From a virus: a stretch of DNA of 44,292 nucleotides. The translations under genes were made by a program, and so were the position numbers. Numbering within the stretch: position 1 is the first letter of the stretch; each line of letters begins with the position of its first letter. The DNA is taken from positions 1 through 44,292 of the IMG/VR virus record IMGVR_UViG_3300020395_000024. One strand, given 5' to 3'. A model generated the notes under the pieces. That model was given only the letters and a program-made list of their open reading frames with translations. It made no database searches and was not told the origin of the DNA. This document shows positions 25,927 through 36,188 of this stretch, piece by piece.

Positions 25927-26526
25927 TTAGACTTTTTGAACATAATACCAAGTAACAGCAACTCTCTTTTTTCCAGCATAAACTGGTTCACCTGCATGAG
26001 GGTAACACCAATTAGATGGAAATATTAAAGCATAACCTGGTTTTGGTTTTATTCCCAAATGTGGAAATAAAGTTCCTCCACCTTTAGTTGCTTCTTGTAA
26101 ATATAATATAACAGATATTTTTCTATGATATTCTTTCTGTTGTTCATGTGTTGCTGCATCATGATGAAACTTATATTCTTGCCCCTTTCTATAATCTAAT
26201 ATCTGTATTCCTTCACGCCAAGATTGACTTCCATATCCACCAGGAACAGGATAATAACTAAAATTAGTATGAATCTTTTGTACTCTTCTCTTATATTCAT
26301 CTAACCCCCTATTCATAGCATTATGAATAAGTTCAGTTATTTCATGTTCATCATTTAAAGATACACCAGTACTAGATCTAATAGAAGTATCTACTCTTGA
26401 CCCTTTATCTTTGTCTGCATCAGAAAAAACAGTATTATCATCAAAAACCAAAGTATCAGCATACTTATTAATTTTTTTCAAATCAGATACACTAAGAATT
26501 TTAATTGCTTGAATAAGATCATTCAT
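25927..26526 (-). CDS. Prolyl-4-hydroxylase-like 2OG-Fe(II) oxygenase
   Basis: A 199-aa enzyme of the P4H type. FHHDAA gives the iron-binding HxD (H121, D123). The distal histidine is in YPHAGEPV (H177), and the 2-oxoglutarate-binding basic residue is in KKRVAVTWY (K187 or R188). GGGTLFPHLG and PGYALIFPSNW are typical of the catalytic core. The N-terminal 80 residues are helical and may bind the substrate. It differs clearly from the plus-strand oxygenase, so the window holds two independent members. It sits inside the tail-fibre region, next to collagen-like genes rich in Gly-Pro-Pro, which makes fibre prolines a reasonable but untested substrate. Confidence 0.9.
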   Translation of the reverse strand: MNDLIQAIKILSVSDLKKINKYADTLVFDDNTVFSDADKDKGSRVDTSIRSSTGVSLNDEHEITELIHNAMNRGLDEYKRRVQKIHTNFSYYPVPGGYGSQSWREGIQILDYRKGQEYKFHHDAATHEQQKEYHRKISVILYLQEATKGGGTLFPHLGIKPKPGYALIFPSNWCYPHAGEPVYAGKKRVAVTWYYVQKV

Positions 26527-26561
26527 TATTTTTTTACCAATATTTAAATATTATAACACAT

Positions 26562-27059
26562 TTATGAAGGTTGTGTCGGCCAAGTAGAAAGAGTGTGATC
26601 ATCTGCCATTATTTTTGCAGTCAAATTAGAATCACCTGCTATCGTTGCTGGAATATCTCTTAGTGCTTGACGATAAGTTGCCCATTCAGTTTTTTTACTA
26701 GAACTTAATGGAGAATCATTAAATTGAGTCCAATCAGACCATGCCAATAAAGCATTTCTATAAGATTTAACTTCTGCTAAATGATCTCTTGCTGCTTCCC
26801 TTGCATCACTAATCATTTGTATTTCATTAGCATGATCAGTAACTGCTTGCCAATATATCCCTGTTGTTGTTATACCAACTTGATGCTTTCCATCGTTATA
26901 TTGTATATGTCCTGTAGATATTCCAAGAGGTTGAAAATTATCATCCCAAAAAACTGCATAAACATCTGAAGGAACCCAAGATATATCTGTTGTGACTCCT
27001 GTTACAGACTTTCCATTTATAGTAATAATCTTTTCTGTTGGTAAAAATGATAATTTCAT
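26562..27059 (-). CDS. Tail-assembly-chaperone-like protein (copy 1)
   Basis: A 165-aa protein whose C-terminal part ([19 protein letters not shown] followed by [11 protein letters not shown] and WPTQPS) matches the phage tail assembly chaperone (APC-type) pattern, in which W..yR..LRd.P is followed by a W-P end. The first 85 residues (PTEKIITINGKSVTGVTTD) are beta-rich and differ from the second copy. Chaperones of this kind usually sit next to the fibre gene they help fold; here a collagen-like fibre lies just upstream. It overlaps the four-cysteine gene by four bases. A 33-base stretch is identical to the second copy. Confidence 0.72.
   Translation of the reverse strand: MKLSFLPTEKIITINGKSVTGVTTDISWVPSDVYAVFWDDNFQPLGISTGHIQYNDGKHQVGITTTGIYWQAVTDHANEIQMISDAREAARDHLAEVKSYRNALLAWSDWTQFNDSPLSSSKKTEWATYRQALRDIPATIAGDSNLTAKIMADDHTLSTWPTQPS
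26686..26718. repeat. Direct repeat, copy A (33 bp)
   Basis: The 33 bases starting TCAGTTTTTTTACTAGAACT are identical to 28546-28578. They encode the [11 protein letters not shown] part of both chaperone-like proteins and flank the gene for the 355-aa collagen fibre. Confidence 0.85.
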
Positions 27060-27379
27060 TCTTCTATAGCTCCGCTTATATTATGCATTTGTCTAGGTTG
27101 TGATAATTTTTCTTTTACAGTTTGAACATAAAGTTCTTTCACATTTTCATTATTCTTAACCATTTCATTTCTAAATGATTCAATGGCTGCACCAGTTTCA
27201 TATTGCTTTTTAGAATTTTCAATTAATAAAACAGGCAACCACTTAATAGCACACTCCCACTCATCAATCTCTTGTCCAGTTTGAGGATGATAACCTTTCA
27301 CTTCAGTGAACCAAGAACATTGTAATCCAATACAATCTTTACCAATTAAAGGGCAAAATTTACCTGCTTCAATCTTCAT
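27056..27379 (-). CDS. Small four-cysteine protein (107 aa)
   Basis: The first 45 residues carry four cysteines as C9, C16, C21 and C43 (FCPLIGKDCIGLQCSWF, then EWECAIKW), a spacing that could hold zinc or an iron-sulfur cluster. The rest is helical and charged (NSKKQYETGAAIESFRNEMV, VKELYVQTVKEKLS). It overlaps the chaperone-like gene by four bases and starts one base after the collagen fibre stop, so all three are likely co-expressed. No enzyme family is recognised. Metal binding is inferred from the cysteines alone. Confidence 0.68.
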   Translation of the reverse strand: MKIEAGKFCPLIGKDCIGLQCSWFTEVKGYHPQTGQEIDEWECAIKWLPVLLIENSKKQYETGAAIESFRNEMVKNNENVKELYVQTVKEKLSQPRQMHNISGAIEE

Positions 27380-27380
27380 T

Positions 27381-28448
27381 CTAATTCTTTTGGCATACTA
27401 TAGCAGTAGCATACTTAATATTATGGTTATAGTATACACCAACATTGGTAGTTTCGTCAATACCATGACGATGAGGATCACCACCAGGAGTATTACCAAC
27501 AACTGCTTGAGTTCCAGAAGAACCAGCATTTGCAGTATCTTGGAAACCATATTGTCCACCCCAACTACCACGAGGAACATCATAATAGTGACCATGAACT
27601 GGTCCTTGAGCTGGTGATAATGTATGATAATCAGTATGACCTTGAACTAATGCACTAGTCCAGTTAGTACGATCATCAAAAACATTACTCCAATTCACAG
27701 TTCCAGAAGTTCCACCACCAGAACTTGAAATCTGTATCGCCCTACCATCAAAAGAACTAATTCTAGTCCATCCAGTAGGTGCAGATGAGCTCAAAAATAA
27801 CATTCTAGCTCCTGAAGGAACTGATCCACTAGCAGCACTACCTGGAGGACCTGGAGGTCCAGAACTACCTGGAGGTCCTGAACCACCTGGAGGACCAGGA
27901 GGACCATCGGGACCTGGAGGACCATCATCCCCTGTAGGACCTGTTCCACTTGGACCTGTAGGACCTGTTGGACCTGTAGGACCATTAGGACCTGGAGGAC
28001 CTGTAGGACCATCACCACCACCTGAACCTGGAGGACCTGGAGGACCATCGGGACCTGGAGGACCATCATCTCCTGTTGAACCAGGAGGACCAGTCGGACC
28101 AGGAACAGTCGAATCAGCACCTGGAGGTCCTGTAGGACCATCAGGACCATCGGGACCTGGAGGACCAGCAGTACCACCTGAACCTGGAGGACCTGGAGGA
28201 CCATCGGGACCTGGAGGACCATCACCACCATCATTACCATTAGGGCCAGGTCCACCAGTTGGACCTGTTGGACCATTAGGACCTGGAGGACCTGGAACTG
28301 TTGAATCATTACCTGGAGGTCCAGGAGGTCCTGCAGGTCCTTCTGATTCAACTCTTTTCCAAGCATATCCATCCCACTTCCAACTAACACCGTTTTCTGT
28401 ATGGGTATCGTCTACACTAGGACTATTTGGAAAATCAAACGCTGCCAT
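27381..28448 (-). CDS. Collagen-like tail fibre with tail-collar-type tip
   Basis: A 355-aa fibre in three parts. The N-terminal module [17 protein letters not shown], then [11 protein letters not shown] (about 4-33), is shared with other fibres here. About 37-207 is collagen-like Gly-X-Y, mostly GPP, GPD, GPT and GDD triplets. The tip starts [18 protein letters not shown], as in phage tail-collar domains, and contains histidine pairs ([18 protein letters not shown]) that could bind metal, ending [10 protein letters not shown]. Expected to be a trimeric receptor-binding fibre. The chaperone-like genes on both sides support that. Start ATG at 28448. Confidence 0.85.
   Translation of the reverse strand: MAAFDFPNSPSVDDTHTENGVSWKWDGYAWKRVESEGPAGPPGPPGNDSTVPGPPGPNGPTGPTGGPGPNGNDGGDGPPGPDGPPGPPGSGGTAGPPGPDGPDGPTGPPGADSTVPGPTGPPGSTGDDGPPGPDGPPGPPGSGGGDGPTGPPGPNGPTGPTGPTGPSGTGPTGDDGPPGPDGPPGPPGGSGPPGSSGPPGPPGSAASGSVPSGARMLFLSSSAPTGWTRISSFDGRAIQISSSGGGTSGTVNWSNVFDDRTNWTSALVQGHTDYHTLSPAQGPVHGHYYDVPRGSWGGQYGFQDTANAGSSGTQAVVGNTPGGDPHRHGIDETTNVGVYYNHNIKYATAIVCQKN
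27841..28345 (-). repeat. Collagen-like Gly-X-Y coding repeat (355-aa fibre)
   Basis: About 57 triplets in a row, read [12 protein letters not shown]. The DNA is a low-complexity run of CCTGGAGGACCA-type units, which is likely to expand, contract and recombine with the other collagen tracts. Confidence 0.88.
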
Positions 28449-28457
28449 ATTCTTAAT

Positions 28458-29000
28458 CTATGATGGTTTTGTTGGCCAAGGTGGATTTGCAAGATCTGAA
28501 GTATTTGCAGGTAAATCTCTCAATGCTTGCCTATATGTAGCCCACTCAGTTTTTTTACTAGAACTTAATGGAGAATCAGCACCTTGAGACCAATCTGATT
28601 CAAGTAAAAATTTATCTCTAGTTTGCCTTAAACCTGCAGTCCATTCTTCTGTATAATCATGAGCATCATAAAATCCAGATGATTGAGTATATTTCCAACC
28701 AAGTCTTACAAGGCATTGATTATCTATATCATTAAAAGTTCCTCTATATGTACTACCAATACCAACAGTATAATGTCCAGCAAATCCTATTTCTGAATTA
28801 GTTGGATTTTTAGAAGTATCTGCATACCCAACATAAATGTTATTTACTATATTAGTTCCATCCTGAACTACAGCAAAATCTAATCGATCAGTTCCAATAC
28901 CAGTTCTAAAAGAATTGAACTCAGTATTTTTAGATGCTATGACTTGAGAACGAGTAAGTCCCAATATCTCAACTAAAGATTTACTACTAAAAGAAGACAT
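28458..29000 (-). CDS. Tail-assembly-chaperone-like protein (copy 2)
   Basis: A 180-aa paralogue of the other chaperone-like gene. The C-terminal part ([19 protein letters not shown], then [11 protein letters not shown] and PWPTKPS) is nearly identical, while the first 120 residues are unrelated in detail ([17 protein letters not shown]). Variable N-terminus and constant C-terminus suggest that the C-terminal part is the general chaperone or tail contact and the N-terminus reads its own fibre. It lies six bases after the 871-aa fibre stop and nine before the 355-aa fibre start, the usual place for a fibre chaperone. Evidence is family pattern plus paralogy. Confidence 0.72.
   Translation of the reverse strand: MSSFSSKSLVEILGLTRSQVIASKNTEFNSFRTGIGTDRLDFAVVQDGTNIVNNIYVGYADTSKNPTNSEIGFAGHYTVGIGSTYRGTFNDIDNQCLVRLGWKYTQSSGFYDAHDYTEEWTAGLRQTRDKFLLESDWSQGADSPLSSSKKTEWATYRQALRDLPANTSDLANPPWPTKPS
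28546..28578. repeat. Direct repeat, copy B (33 bp)
   Basis: Identical to 26686-26718, about 1.86 kb away in the same orientation. Recombination between the copies would remove the 355-aa fibre and four-cysteine genes and fuse the two chaperone-like genes. Confidence 0.85.
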
Positions 29001-29006
29001 AATCGA

Positions 29007-31622
29007 TTAAGCAAACTCCAACAGAACTATTTGTCCATGACCACCGTCACCACCATTATTACTACCAGTTTGACCACCTCTACCACCTCTGCCAGCTGAG
29101 TCATAGGCTGCACCACCCCAGAAAGTACCACCACCATGTCCTGTGATTCCATTATCTCCAGGATGACCTTCATCACCACCACATTCAACGTCACCAGTAC
29201 CAAACCTACCATTACCACCAGCAGCTATGGCTCCACTGTTACCACCAGCAGCACCATAACCACTATGACCAAAGGTTGCGGTTCCATCAGGTGCTACAAA
29301 TTCAGAGTAATTTCCATTACCACCATTACCACCACCTGTTCCACCAGATCCAGGTTGTCCTACAAAAATACGACATTGCCCACTATAATAACTATTAGAA
29401 TCCATTTGTGCTTTAGTATATTCTCTTATTCCAGTACCAGCACCACCGCCACCACCTCCAGCGTTAACAGCAGAACCTCCCCCACCGCCACCGCCACCGC
29501 CAGTGACGATTACAATCCACCTATTATATTTGGTTGTATCTGGAGTATAGTACACATGACTTGCATTAGTGGTAGTAGTCCACTGTACCATATTAAATCC
29601 TTGATCGGTAGTCGTTGATTCCCCAGGAGGTCCTGGAATACCTGGAGTACCATCTTCACCATCAGAACCTGGAGGTCCAGGAGGTCCAGGAGGACCAGGA
29701 GATCCACTAGAAACACTAACCCAATCAAGTCCAGTTCCAGTTGAACTTAATACTTGACCACTACTTCCTGCTTGTCCATCCTTATCAAGAATAGTAGCAG
29801 TTGCTAAATCTAACTGATTCTTAATACTAACACCACTAGTAGGATCAATAGTCATATGAATAGTTTCAGGACTATTCTGCTTTTTGAATACCATCTCACC
29901 TCTGGTTTCAAAATGCCAAGGCATTCCATCAGTGGGATTATTCATAATCCATCTATTAACAGAGCTAGCCCAACCTATGCTAGCTTTCATCTGATAAACA
30001 GCATTATCAGGTGATCCAAAAATTAAGAATGAATCTCTCGTGAGAGCTAAACAACCAACATTAGGTTCCCAAGTAACATTACCATAACCCCAACCTGTAG
30101 CTCCATTAAGAGTTATGCTTGCACCACTACCAGTATATGATGTGTCATTGGTTGCTAATAAAAGCTCATTACCAGCAAATGATCCATTGTTATTATATTG
30201 GAATTCAGTATTATTTCCAGCAGCACTACCCGAACCTGGAGGTCCAGGAGGACCAGGACTACCAGAACCAGCAGGACCCCATATAGGTAATGCATTAGCA
30301 CCTTGACTTGTTAATACCTCACCTGAAGATCCCCAATCTTCAGCTCCTACATTACCTAACCCAAGAGCACCACCTCTATCAATAGCAAACCTTTGAGTAC
30401 CTACACCTCCAGTTATTGTTTGCTCATCAATAACTCTAAGGATAGTATTAGCAGCACTATTTCCATAAGCATCAATTGCATATGCTCGATCACCATTAAT
30501 ATTATCAAAGCATATTTGCCCACCCTCTAAAGTTGAATTAGTTTTCTTAAGTCTTAATTCACCATTCGTTACACGAAGTCTCTCTGTACCATCTGTTTCA
30601 ACAGTAAAGTATCCACCAGGACCATCAATATCAACTACTTCTGCTTTTGTATCACCCTCTATTATCTTATCTAAAGTAGTAGAACCACCACCAGATGCTG
30701 ATATAGTAAAGAAATTATTAGCAGAACTATGACCAAAAGTTACATTACTTCCAGCAACAAGTCTTACATCATTATGTGTTGTACCATCACTATGACGTAA
30801 AACTACATCATTACCAGTTCCAGATCCAGTAGATGAACCATGATCAACTGTAATAAAGTCATAAGTTGCACCGCCTGATCCTGGAGGACCTGGAGGACCA
30901 TCATTACCATCTTGCCCATCTTGTCCATCATTACCATCATTACCAGGAGGTCCTGGAGGACCAGGAGTACCAGAACCAGCATTAGTCCATTCTAAAGCAT
31001 TACCAGCACTATTAACTTTTAACCATTTATCAGCAGTAAAACTATTCGGGGTATCTGTTAACCCTATAAAGGTAGAAGAACCAGGAGGTCCTGGAGGACC
31101 AGCACCTTGTCCAGGAGGTCCTGGAGGTCCTTCAGGTCCAGCAGGACCTTGAGATACTGCTACCCATTGAGAACTATTACCATCATTATAATAAACATGT
31201 AAATCTCCAGTATCACTTTCCCACCACATATCTCCGTGGGTAGAAGGACCAGTTGGAGGATCAACTCCAATATCTAATCCAGCAACACCTGGAGGACCTG
31301 GCGGACCACCAGGACCTGTAGGACCATCGGGACCATCAGGACCTGGAGGACCAGCAGTACCACCAGTTCCTGGAGGACCAGTAGGACCATCTGGACCTGG
31401 AGGACCATCTGGACCTGGAGGACCATCACCACCACCTGAACCTGGAGGACCTGGAGGACCTGAAGGACCATTTGGTCCAGTTGGACCAGTTGGACCTGGA
31501 GCACCTGTAGGTCCATTACTAGCAACTCGATCCCAAGCATATCCATTCCACTTCCAAATTACCCCATTTTCTGTATGGGTATCATTGAGGGATGGACTGT
31601 TTGGAAAATCAAATGCTGCCAT
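29007..31622 (-). CDS. Collagen-like fibre with glycine-rich tip (871 aa)
   Basis: The N-terminal module ([17 protein letters not shown]) is shared with five other fibres. Short collagen blocks at about 38-120, 158-180, 215-250, 448-463 and 640-670 alternate with beta-rich segments, including the SSQWV module ([19 protein letters not shown]) and a GLTDTP module. The last 160 residues are dominated by glycine: [51 protein letters not shown], ending QIVLLEFA. That composition is like the polyglycine type II helix tips of T4-like gp38 adhesins. A receptor-binding fibre is the likely role; the tip comparison is by composition only. The chaperone-like gene follows after six bases. Confidence 0.82.
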   Translation of the reverse strand: MAAFDFPNSPSLNDTHTENGVIWKWNGYAWDRVASNGPTGAPGPTGPTGPNGPSGPPGPPGSGGGDGPPGPDGPPGPDGPTGPPGTGGTAGPPGPDGPDGPTGPGGPPGPPGVAGLDIGVDPPTGPSTHGDMWWESDTGDLHVYYNDGNSSQWVAVSQGPAGPEGPPGPPGQGAGPPGPPGSSTFIGLTDTPNSFTADKWLKVNSAGNALEWTNAGSGTPGPPGPPGNDGNDGQDGQDGNDGPPGPPGSGGATYDFITVDHGSSTGSGTGNDVVLRHSDGTTHNDVRLVAGSNVTFGHSSANNFFTISASGGGSTTLDKIIEGDTKAEVVDIDGPGGYFTVETDGTERLRVTNGELRLKKTNSTLEGGQICFDNINGDRAYAIDAYGNSAANTILRVIDEQTITGGVGTQRFAIDRGGALGLGNVGAEDWGSSGEVLTSQGANALPIWGPAGSGSPGPPGPPGSGSAAGNNTEFQYNNNGSFAGNELLLATNDTSYTGSGASITLNGATGWGYGNVTWEPNVGCLALTRDSFLIFGSPDNAVYQMKASIGWASSVNRWIMNNPTDGMPWHFETRGEMVFKKQNSPETIHMTIDPTSGVSIKNQLDLATATILDKDGQAGSSGQVLSSTGTGLDWVSVSSGSPGPPGPPGPPGSDGEDGTPGIPGPPGESTTTDQGFNMVQWTTTTNASHVYYTPDTTKYNRWIVIVTGGGGGGGGGSAVNAGGGGGGAGTGIREYTKAQMDSNSYYSGQCRIFVGQPGSGGTGGGNGGNGNYSEFVAPDGTATFGHSGYGAAGGNSGAIAAGGNGRFGTGDVECGGDEGHPGDNGITGHGGGTFWGGAAYDSAGRGGRGGQTGSNNGGDGGHGQIVLLEFA

Positions 31623-31626
31623 ATTA

Positions 31627-32037
31627 TTAATCTTCCGTTACTACTATGTAATGATACTTAATGGGAGCACTATTATCATTACTAACAAGAGCAAAAGAAT
31701 CCCCATCAGCTAGATAAAATTCTAATGGTATCTTTGCTCCACCATTATTAGTACCATCAGCACTTTTAACTGTCATATTATTATTCACATGTGAATTACC
31801 ACTAGGATGTACATTAAATGATAAATTTATACCCCACCATTGATCTGAATAATCAGTAGAACTTATCAAAGTCCAACCTATTGAACCACCAGAACCTCCA
31901 ATTGACATACTACATGCATGACCATTAGGACTGGTGCAATGCATATAATAAATCAATACTCTTTCATTCTTACCAGAAGAATTTGTATGAGTGTGATTCC
32001 CATTTTGAACATTTCCAGTATAAACAGTTGATGCCAT
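31627..32037 (-). CDS. Short fibre-cassette protein, paralogue 1 (136 aa)
   Basis: One of three related short proteins (also at 35774 and 36655) that alternate with long fibres. All begin MA(A/S)T(V/I)YxG or similar, hold NxNxRVLIYY / NVRIVINYL / NVRIIFNYI near 25-35, and end in a strand plus short polar tail ([18 protein letters not shown]). The pattern suggests a small beta-sandwich. Here [20 protein letters not shown] (about 100-120) matches CPMEFFLAEGMHF of the second copy. Possible roles: fibre tip, a chaperone, or a small adhesin. A late-promoter-like box lies 20 bases before the ATG. Function not known. Confidence 0.72.
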   Translation of the reverse strand: MASTVYTGNVQNGNHTHTNSSGKNERVLIYYMHCTSPNGHACSMSIGGSGGSIGWTLISSTDYSDQWWGINLSFNVHPSGNSHVNNNMTVKSADGTNNGGAKIPLEFYLADGDSFALVSNDNSAPIKYHYIVVTED

Positions 32038-32057
32038 AATTAATTATTCTCGTATTT

Positions 32058-32064
32058 TATTTAT
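32058..32064 (-). promoter_or_regulatory. Late-promoter-like box ATAAATA
   Basis: The minus strand reads TTAATAAATAAAA. It touches the stop codon of the 214-aa gene and lies 20 bases before the start at 32037. Confidence 0.5.
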
Positions 32065-32708
32065 TAACCTTGGGGTAGATTCCAATTTGGTGTAGTATAT
32101 GGATATAAATGAGCTGATCCAGGAGCACCTGGAGATCCAGCAGGACCTTGAGATGTTGCTACCCATTGACTACTATCACCATCATCATAATAAACATATA
32201 AATGACCTGTATCACTTTCCCACCACATATCACCATGAGCTGGAGTAGGAGTAGTTGGTGGAGTTTCTGCAATAGTTAATCCAGCAACACCTGGAGGACC
32301 AGCAGGACCATCATTACCTGGAGGACCTGGCGGACCACCTGAAGGACCAGGAGGACCTGGCGGACCATCAGGACCATCAGCACCATCATCTCCTGGAGGA
32401 CCAGCAGGACCTGGAGGACCTGGCGGACCACCAGCAGGACCAGTTGGACCTACAGGACCTACAGGACCTGTTGGACCTGGAGGACCTGTTGGACCTGTAC
32501 CACCATCATCACCATCTTGACCTGGAGGACCAGGAGGACCTATAGGACCAGGAGGACCAGCAGGACCAGGAGTTCCATCAGCACCATCATTTCCTGGAGG
32601 ACCTGCAGGACCATCATTACCAGTAGGACCTGGAGGACCATCAGGACCTGGAGGTCCATTACCTACTATAGTTACCCAACTGCCATCTTTTCTAAGTTTA
32701 ACAGCCAT
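32064..32708 (-). CDS. Short collagen-like fibre protein (214 aa)
   Basis: A brief N-terminus ([18 protein letters not shown]) leads into about 120 residues of Gly-X-Y, with two SGGPPG/AGGPPG register breaks. The SSQWV module follows ([19 protein letters not shown]), then a last collagen scrap and the end [13 protein letters not shown]. The final NWNLP is shared with two other fibres ([14 protein letters not shown]). It lacks the DFPxSPSxND N-terminal module. No receptor-binding tip is present, so it may be a stalk or be completed by the short protein encoded just downstream. Its ATG overlaps the stop of the beta-helix gene (TAATG). Confidence 0.78.
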   Translation of the reverse strand: MAVKLRKDGSWVTIVGNGPPGPDGPPGPTGNDGPAGPPGNDGADGTPGPAGPPGPIGPPGPPGQDGDDGGTGPTGPPGPTGPVGPVGPTGPAGGPPGPPGPAGPPGDDGADGPDGPPGPPGPSGGPPGPPGNDGPAGPPGVAGLTIAETPPTTPTPAHGDMWWESDTGHLYVYYDDGDSSQWVATSQGPAGSPGAPGSAHLYPYTTPNWNLPQG

Positions 32709-34825
32709 TAATGAGCACCATCGTGTGATCCATGATATGGAATAACATTATGAATCATATTATCAATTCCATTACTAACATTAAATTGAATTGATCCTGT
32801 TCTATTACTAGAACAATCTACATTATTAATGATGATTCTTTTATATTTTGTATTAAGAGAAAAATTAATTCCATACCTTTGAGGTGTAGTAGTCATATTA
32901 TTACTACCAGGATCAGTTGTTCCCATCATATCTCCACCATACTGTCCACCATCAATCATTATATCTGATTGATCTACAGTACTACCATCTCTTATATGAA
33001 GTCCATCATAAGCAGCAGTTGAACTGGCAGAATTATGAGAGCATTGAGAATCTCTTATATGAATCTTTTTATGTTCAGTAGAACGAATATAAATTCCGTG
33101 CTGACCATTACCTCTACAATCTGCAGCATTTAATCTTAAAACACCAGTAAAAGTATCACTAACTCTCAAACCATTAACAAGATTACTACTTATATAAGGA
33201 TTATTAATCCAAATAAAACTACCACCAGCAATCTCAATACCATATGAATTATTAGTATCAAAATCACAATCATTTATTCTAAAGAATGAACCAGGATTAT
33301 TTGTTGATCCACTAGGAACAGTTGAATCCATTAAGAATCCTTTATCACAACGATTAGATACACAATTAAGGAACCATATTGAATTTACAAAATCCTTAAC
33401 CCATAATCCTATTGCGTGTGTATGTGGACTTCCACTAATTTCACCATCAATTAAAACATTCTCACATCTTACCTGATCAACTCTTTCCGATCCACCAGCA
33501 GAAGCACTGAATAACATTCCAAAAGAACCAGCATAATTTTGTATATGTCTAATCTCTATATCTCTAAATGTTGATATGGAATGACCATCTACTTTAATAC
33601 CACCAAATTGATTTCGGATATAAATCCTATCCATTCTAATCTGTTGAGTATTTGTATTAGAATAAAAATGAACAGCATTTCCACCATTCCTTTGTTCTGC
33701 ATCATTATGATCAAATGCTAGATTAGCAAAGGTTACATTTCGTACATTATTTACTTTAAATATATCATCCGTACTAGTTGTAGATCTTAAACAAACTCCT
33801 TCAGCATCAGCAGCACTAATTCTATAATTTTGAGTTGGACCGATAATACTTATACCACCACCATCACCTAAAGTCCCTTGATCTAATAATATAGTGCCTG
33901 TAATATCATAAGTTCCCGTAGGAATATAAACCATTCCTCCTGTAGATGCTAATGAATCAATAGCATTTTGAATACCAGTTCTATTTGTTGCTCCACCAGC
34001 ACCTGGAACTGCACCATAGTCTTTAACATTGACCATAGGCATTCCACTAGCAGGAGGATCTGTAAATTCTACAGCAGTTGCACCATTATTTACTTTTAGG
34101 TACTTATTATTACTAGAAGTATAATTTGTAGGTGTATCGGATAATGTAATAAAAGCACCACTACTGGTATATGTCGCTGTAGCTCCAACAGTAAAGGTTA
34201 TATCTGTACTTTGACCCATACTACAAATCAAAATCTGAGCAGCAGATACAGAATATGTTGGTGTTGGATATCCTATTGATGCACCACTAGTATGTAAAGT
34301 CCAATTCTGCCCATCGGGTGAAGTCCAAAGTCTAGGACCGCTACTTGTAGTAGTACTAGTAGAATCAACACCTATAGTCCATGTAGTTACTGCACCTGTG
34401 TTTAATGCAAATATATGACGAGTATCACCACCAGCACCACCATTTAATGTAGTTCTCCATGATCCACCCCAAAGACTACCATTAGATGGTATATTACTCA
34501 TACCAGTATATTGATATGTTTTACCAGTAGAACCACTATTAAATTCTGTATAATCAGATGTACCAGTATTATTATTTCTTCCCCACCTAATAGTTGTAGT
34601 TGTTGGAGAAGGTGTAAATTCTAAAGCATTTCCAGCATTATTAACTTTAATAAATTCTCCAGCACTTCCTAAACTAGCAGGAGTATCTGTTAAATCTGGA
34701 AAAGCAGTTGCACCAGCAGTAACAGTTGTTTGTAAAATCCAAGATGTGCCATCATACTTCCAAGTCAACCCATTATGAGAATGAGAATCGTTTGTACTAG
34801 GACTTGTAGGAAAATCTATTGCCAT
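32708..34825 (-). CDS. Pectate-lyase-like beta-helix tail spike
   Basis: A 705-aa protein. I start at the ATG at 34825: GGAGGG lies nine bases upstream, and it aligns with the neighbours' MAIDFP/MAAFDFP starts; the longer frame would need a TTG. The N-terminal module ([19 protein letters not shown]) is followed by two GLTDTP-type modules ([24 protein letters not shown]). From about 265, [20 protein letters not shown] and [14 protein letters not shown] are the classic pectate-lyase-3 opening, then a right-handed beta-helix to the end. Such spikes often cut or bind surface polysaccharide, so a depolymerase is possible, but catalytic residues cannot be assigned. Its ATG overlaps the upstream stop. 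Confidence 0.84.
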   Translation of the reverse strand: MAIDFPTSPSTNDSHSHNGLTWKYDGTSWILQTTVTAGATAFPDLTDTPASLGSAGEFIKVNNAGNALEFTPSPTTTTIRWGRNNNTGTSDYTEFNSGSTGKTYQYTGMSNIPSNGSLWGGSWRTTLNGGAGGDTRHIFALNTGAVTTWTIGVDSTSTTTSSGPRLWTSPDGQNWTLHTSGASIGYPTPTYSVSAAQILICSMGQSTDITFTVGATATYTSSGAFITLSDTPTNYTSSNNKYLKVNNGATAVEFTDPPASGMPMVNVKDYGAVPGAGGATNRTGIQNAIDSLASTGGMVYIPTGTYDITGTILLDQGTLGDGGGISIIGPTQNYRISAADAEGVCLRSTTSTDDIFKVNNVRNVTFANLAFDHNDAEQRNGGNAVHFYSNTNTQQIRMDRIYIRNQFGGIKVDGHSISTFRDIEIRHIQNYAGSFGMLFSASAGGSERVDQVRCENVLIDGEISGSPHTHAIGLWVKDFVNSIWFLNCVSNRCDKGFLMDSTVPSGSTNNPGSFFRINDCDFDTNNSYGIEIAGGSFIWINNPYISSNLVNGLRVSDTFTGVLRLNAADCRGNGQHGIYIRSTEHKKIHIRDSQCSHNSASSTAAYDGLHIRDGSTVDQSDIMIDGGQYGGDMMGTTDPGSNNMTTTPQRYGINFSLNTKYKRIIINNVDCSSNRTGSIQFNVSNGIDNMIHNVIPYHGSHDGAH

Positions 34826-35772
34826 TATGCTACCCTCCAACTACCACTAAAATAATATACCCCATATCCACTTGCAACACCAGCGGCCATACTACTAGAG
34901 GTATATATTTCACCATTAGGAGTAACACCACAAGTACCTACCCACACCCCTAATGTACCAGTAGTATTACCAGGTGCTAAATCAAAATATCTTCTATTGT
35001 AGAAAATTCCTGCTGTAGCCACAGGACGTAATGAAGTATCATTTATAGTAAAATATCCATTCTGTCCACCCCATCGTAAATTGGTATCTCCAGCAGTTCC
35101 ACCATTATGATATACATTAAAATCAACAGTAACCATCTTACCAGTTTTTACATAATTACCAGTACTAACTGCAGCATTTTGACAACCAGCACTTATTGTT
35201 AAACTAAATGTTCCCGTCTCCTGTGTAACAGAATTATTTACACCTCTACCTGAAGCATCAACCCACTGAGAACTATCAGTATCCTCATAATATACAAGCA
35301 ATCTACCATTTTGTGAATCCCACCAAAGATCACCATCACTAGGACTAGAAGGTGGTGTATCAGATGTAGTTACACTAGCACCACTACTTATAGTTTGCCA
35401 AGTATTATCTCCTCTCAAATATGTTGTAGCATCTTTTGTTCCTGTTGCAGATAATTCAGTAGTACCAATAGTATTAGCATCAATATTCCAAGTTGCACCA
35501 GAGTTTGATACTGTAATATCTCCTTTATCACCATCTGTTACTCCACCACCAGCAGAATCAAATTCTAATCCATTAGTAGCACTATTAACCTTAACAAATT
35601 TACTACCGTGACTAGTATAACTTGAAGGTGTATCTGTTAAACCTGTAAATGTAGTTGAACTACTCTGAACTGTTGTGTTTATTTTCCACGTTGTCCCATC
35701 AAAAGTCCAAGTCAACCCATTATGAGTATGGGTATCATTGGTACTAGGACTCGCAGGAAAATCTATTGCCAT
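34825..35772 (-). CDS. Tail fibre without collagen (315 aa)
   Basis: Modular fibre: N-terminal module DFPASPSTNDTHTHNGLTW (about 4-22), a GLTDTPSSYTSHGSKFVKVN module (about 44-63), a beta-rich part (DKGDITVSNSGATWNID, then TYLRGDNTWQTI), the SSQWV module (GDLWWDSQNGRLLVYYEDTD, about 148-167), and a 135-residue tip unlike any other in this window (FNVYHNGGTAGDTNLRWGG, ending GVYYFSGSWRVA). It has no Gly-X-Y tract, showing that collagen is optional for this fibre type. Likely another receptor-binding variant. It ends one base before the spike start and starts one base after the short paralogue 2. Confidence 0.78.
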   Translation of the reverse strand: MAIDFPASPSTNDTHTHNGLTWTFDGTTWKINTTVQSSSTTFTGLTDTPSSYTSHGSKFVKVNSATNGLEFDSAGGGVTDGDKGDITVSNSGATWNIDANTIGTTELSATGTKDATTYLRGDNTWQTISSGASVTTSDTPPSSPSDGDLWWDSQNGRLLVYYEDTDSSQWVDASGRGVNNSVTQETGTFSLTISAGCQNAAVSTGNYVKTGKMVTVDFNVYHNGGTAGDTNLRWGGQNGYFTINDTSLRPVATAGIFYNRRYFDLAPGNTTGTLGVWVGTCGVTPNGEIYTSSSMAAGVASGYGVYYFSGSWRVA

Positions 35773-35773
35773 A

Positions 35774-36160
35774 TTAATCTTCAGTTATCGCTACAAAATT
35801 AAACATTGTATTTTTATTATGATTACCTAATATGTCTATAATAAAATGCATTCCTTCAGCTAGAAAAAACTCCATAGGACAAACAAAACCTTGTGGACCA
35901 AATGCTTTATCTGCTACATGATCATCACCTCTAACAAAACCAAGTTGTTTTCCATATACTTGTCCAGCAACTAATTCAATAGCTATTGTTGTAGCATCAC
36001 CATTTGGATTTTGCCCTGTTCCAATATACAGCATAGGGTTGCTACCAGATTGTCCAAGCCACAGATAATTAATAACAATCCTTACATTTTTATTAGTATT
36101 ATTAATATAAGTATAATTATTACCTGGTGTTATAGATCCGTTATGTACTGTTGCTGCCAT
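35774..36160 (-). CDS. Short fibre-cassette protein, paralogue 2 (128 aa)
   Basis: Second of three short relatives: starts MAATVHNGSITPGNNYTYIN, then NVRIVINYLWLGQSGSNPML, and ends FNFVAITED. CPMEFFLAEGMHFIIDI near 95-112 aligns with the first copy. It lies between two fibre genes and has a late-promoter-like box 21 bases upstream, with AGGGA between box and ATG. Function unknown; the recurrence beside different fibres suggests a partner or tip subunit. Confidence 0.72.
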   Translation of the reverse strand: MAATVHNGSITPGNNYTYINNTNKNVRIVINYLWLGQSGSNPMLYIGTGQNPNGDATTIAIELVAGQVYGKQLGFVRGDDHVADKAFGPQGFVCPMEFFLAEGMHFIIDILGNHNKNTMFNFVAITED

Positions 36161-36181
36161 AATTTTATAATCCCTGTTTAA

Positions 36182-36188
36182 TATTTAG
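36182..36188 (-). promoter_or_regulatory. Late-promoter-like box CTAAATA
   Basis: The minus strand reads TCTAAATATTAAACAGGGA. The TAA is also the stop of the 156-aa gene, and the start at 36160 follows after 21 bases. Confidence 0.5.

Noticed and set aside
27791-28390. Out-of-frame Leu/Val/Gln-rich frame in the collagen tract
   Set aside because: A frame-shifted reading of GPP codons gives VLQVP-type repeats. The same artefact appears at every collagen tract (29510, 31274, 38205, 39415).
34826-34840. Longer start for the beta-helix spike
   Set aside because: It would use TTG and place GGAGGG inside the coding sequence; the ATG at 34825 aligns with the paralogues.
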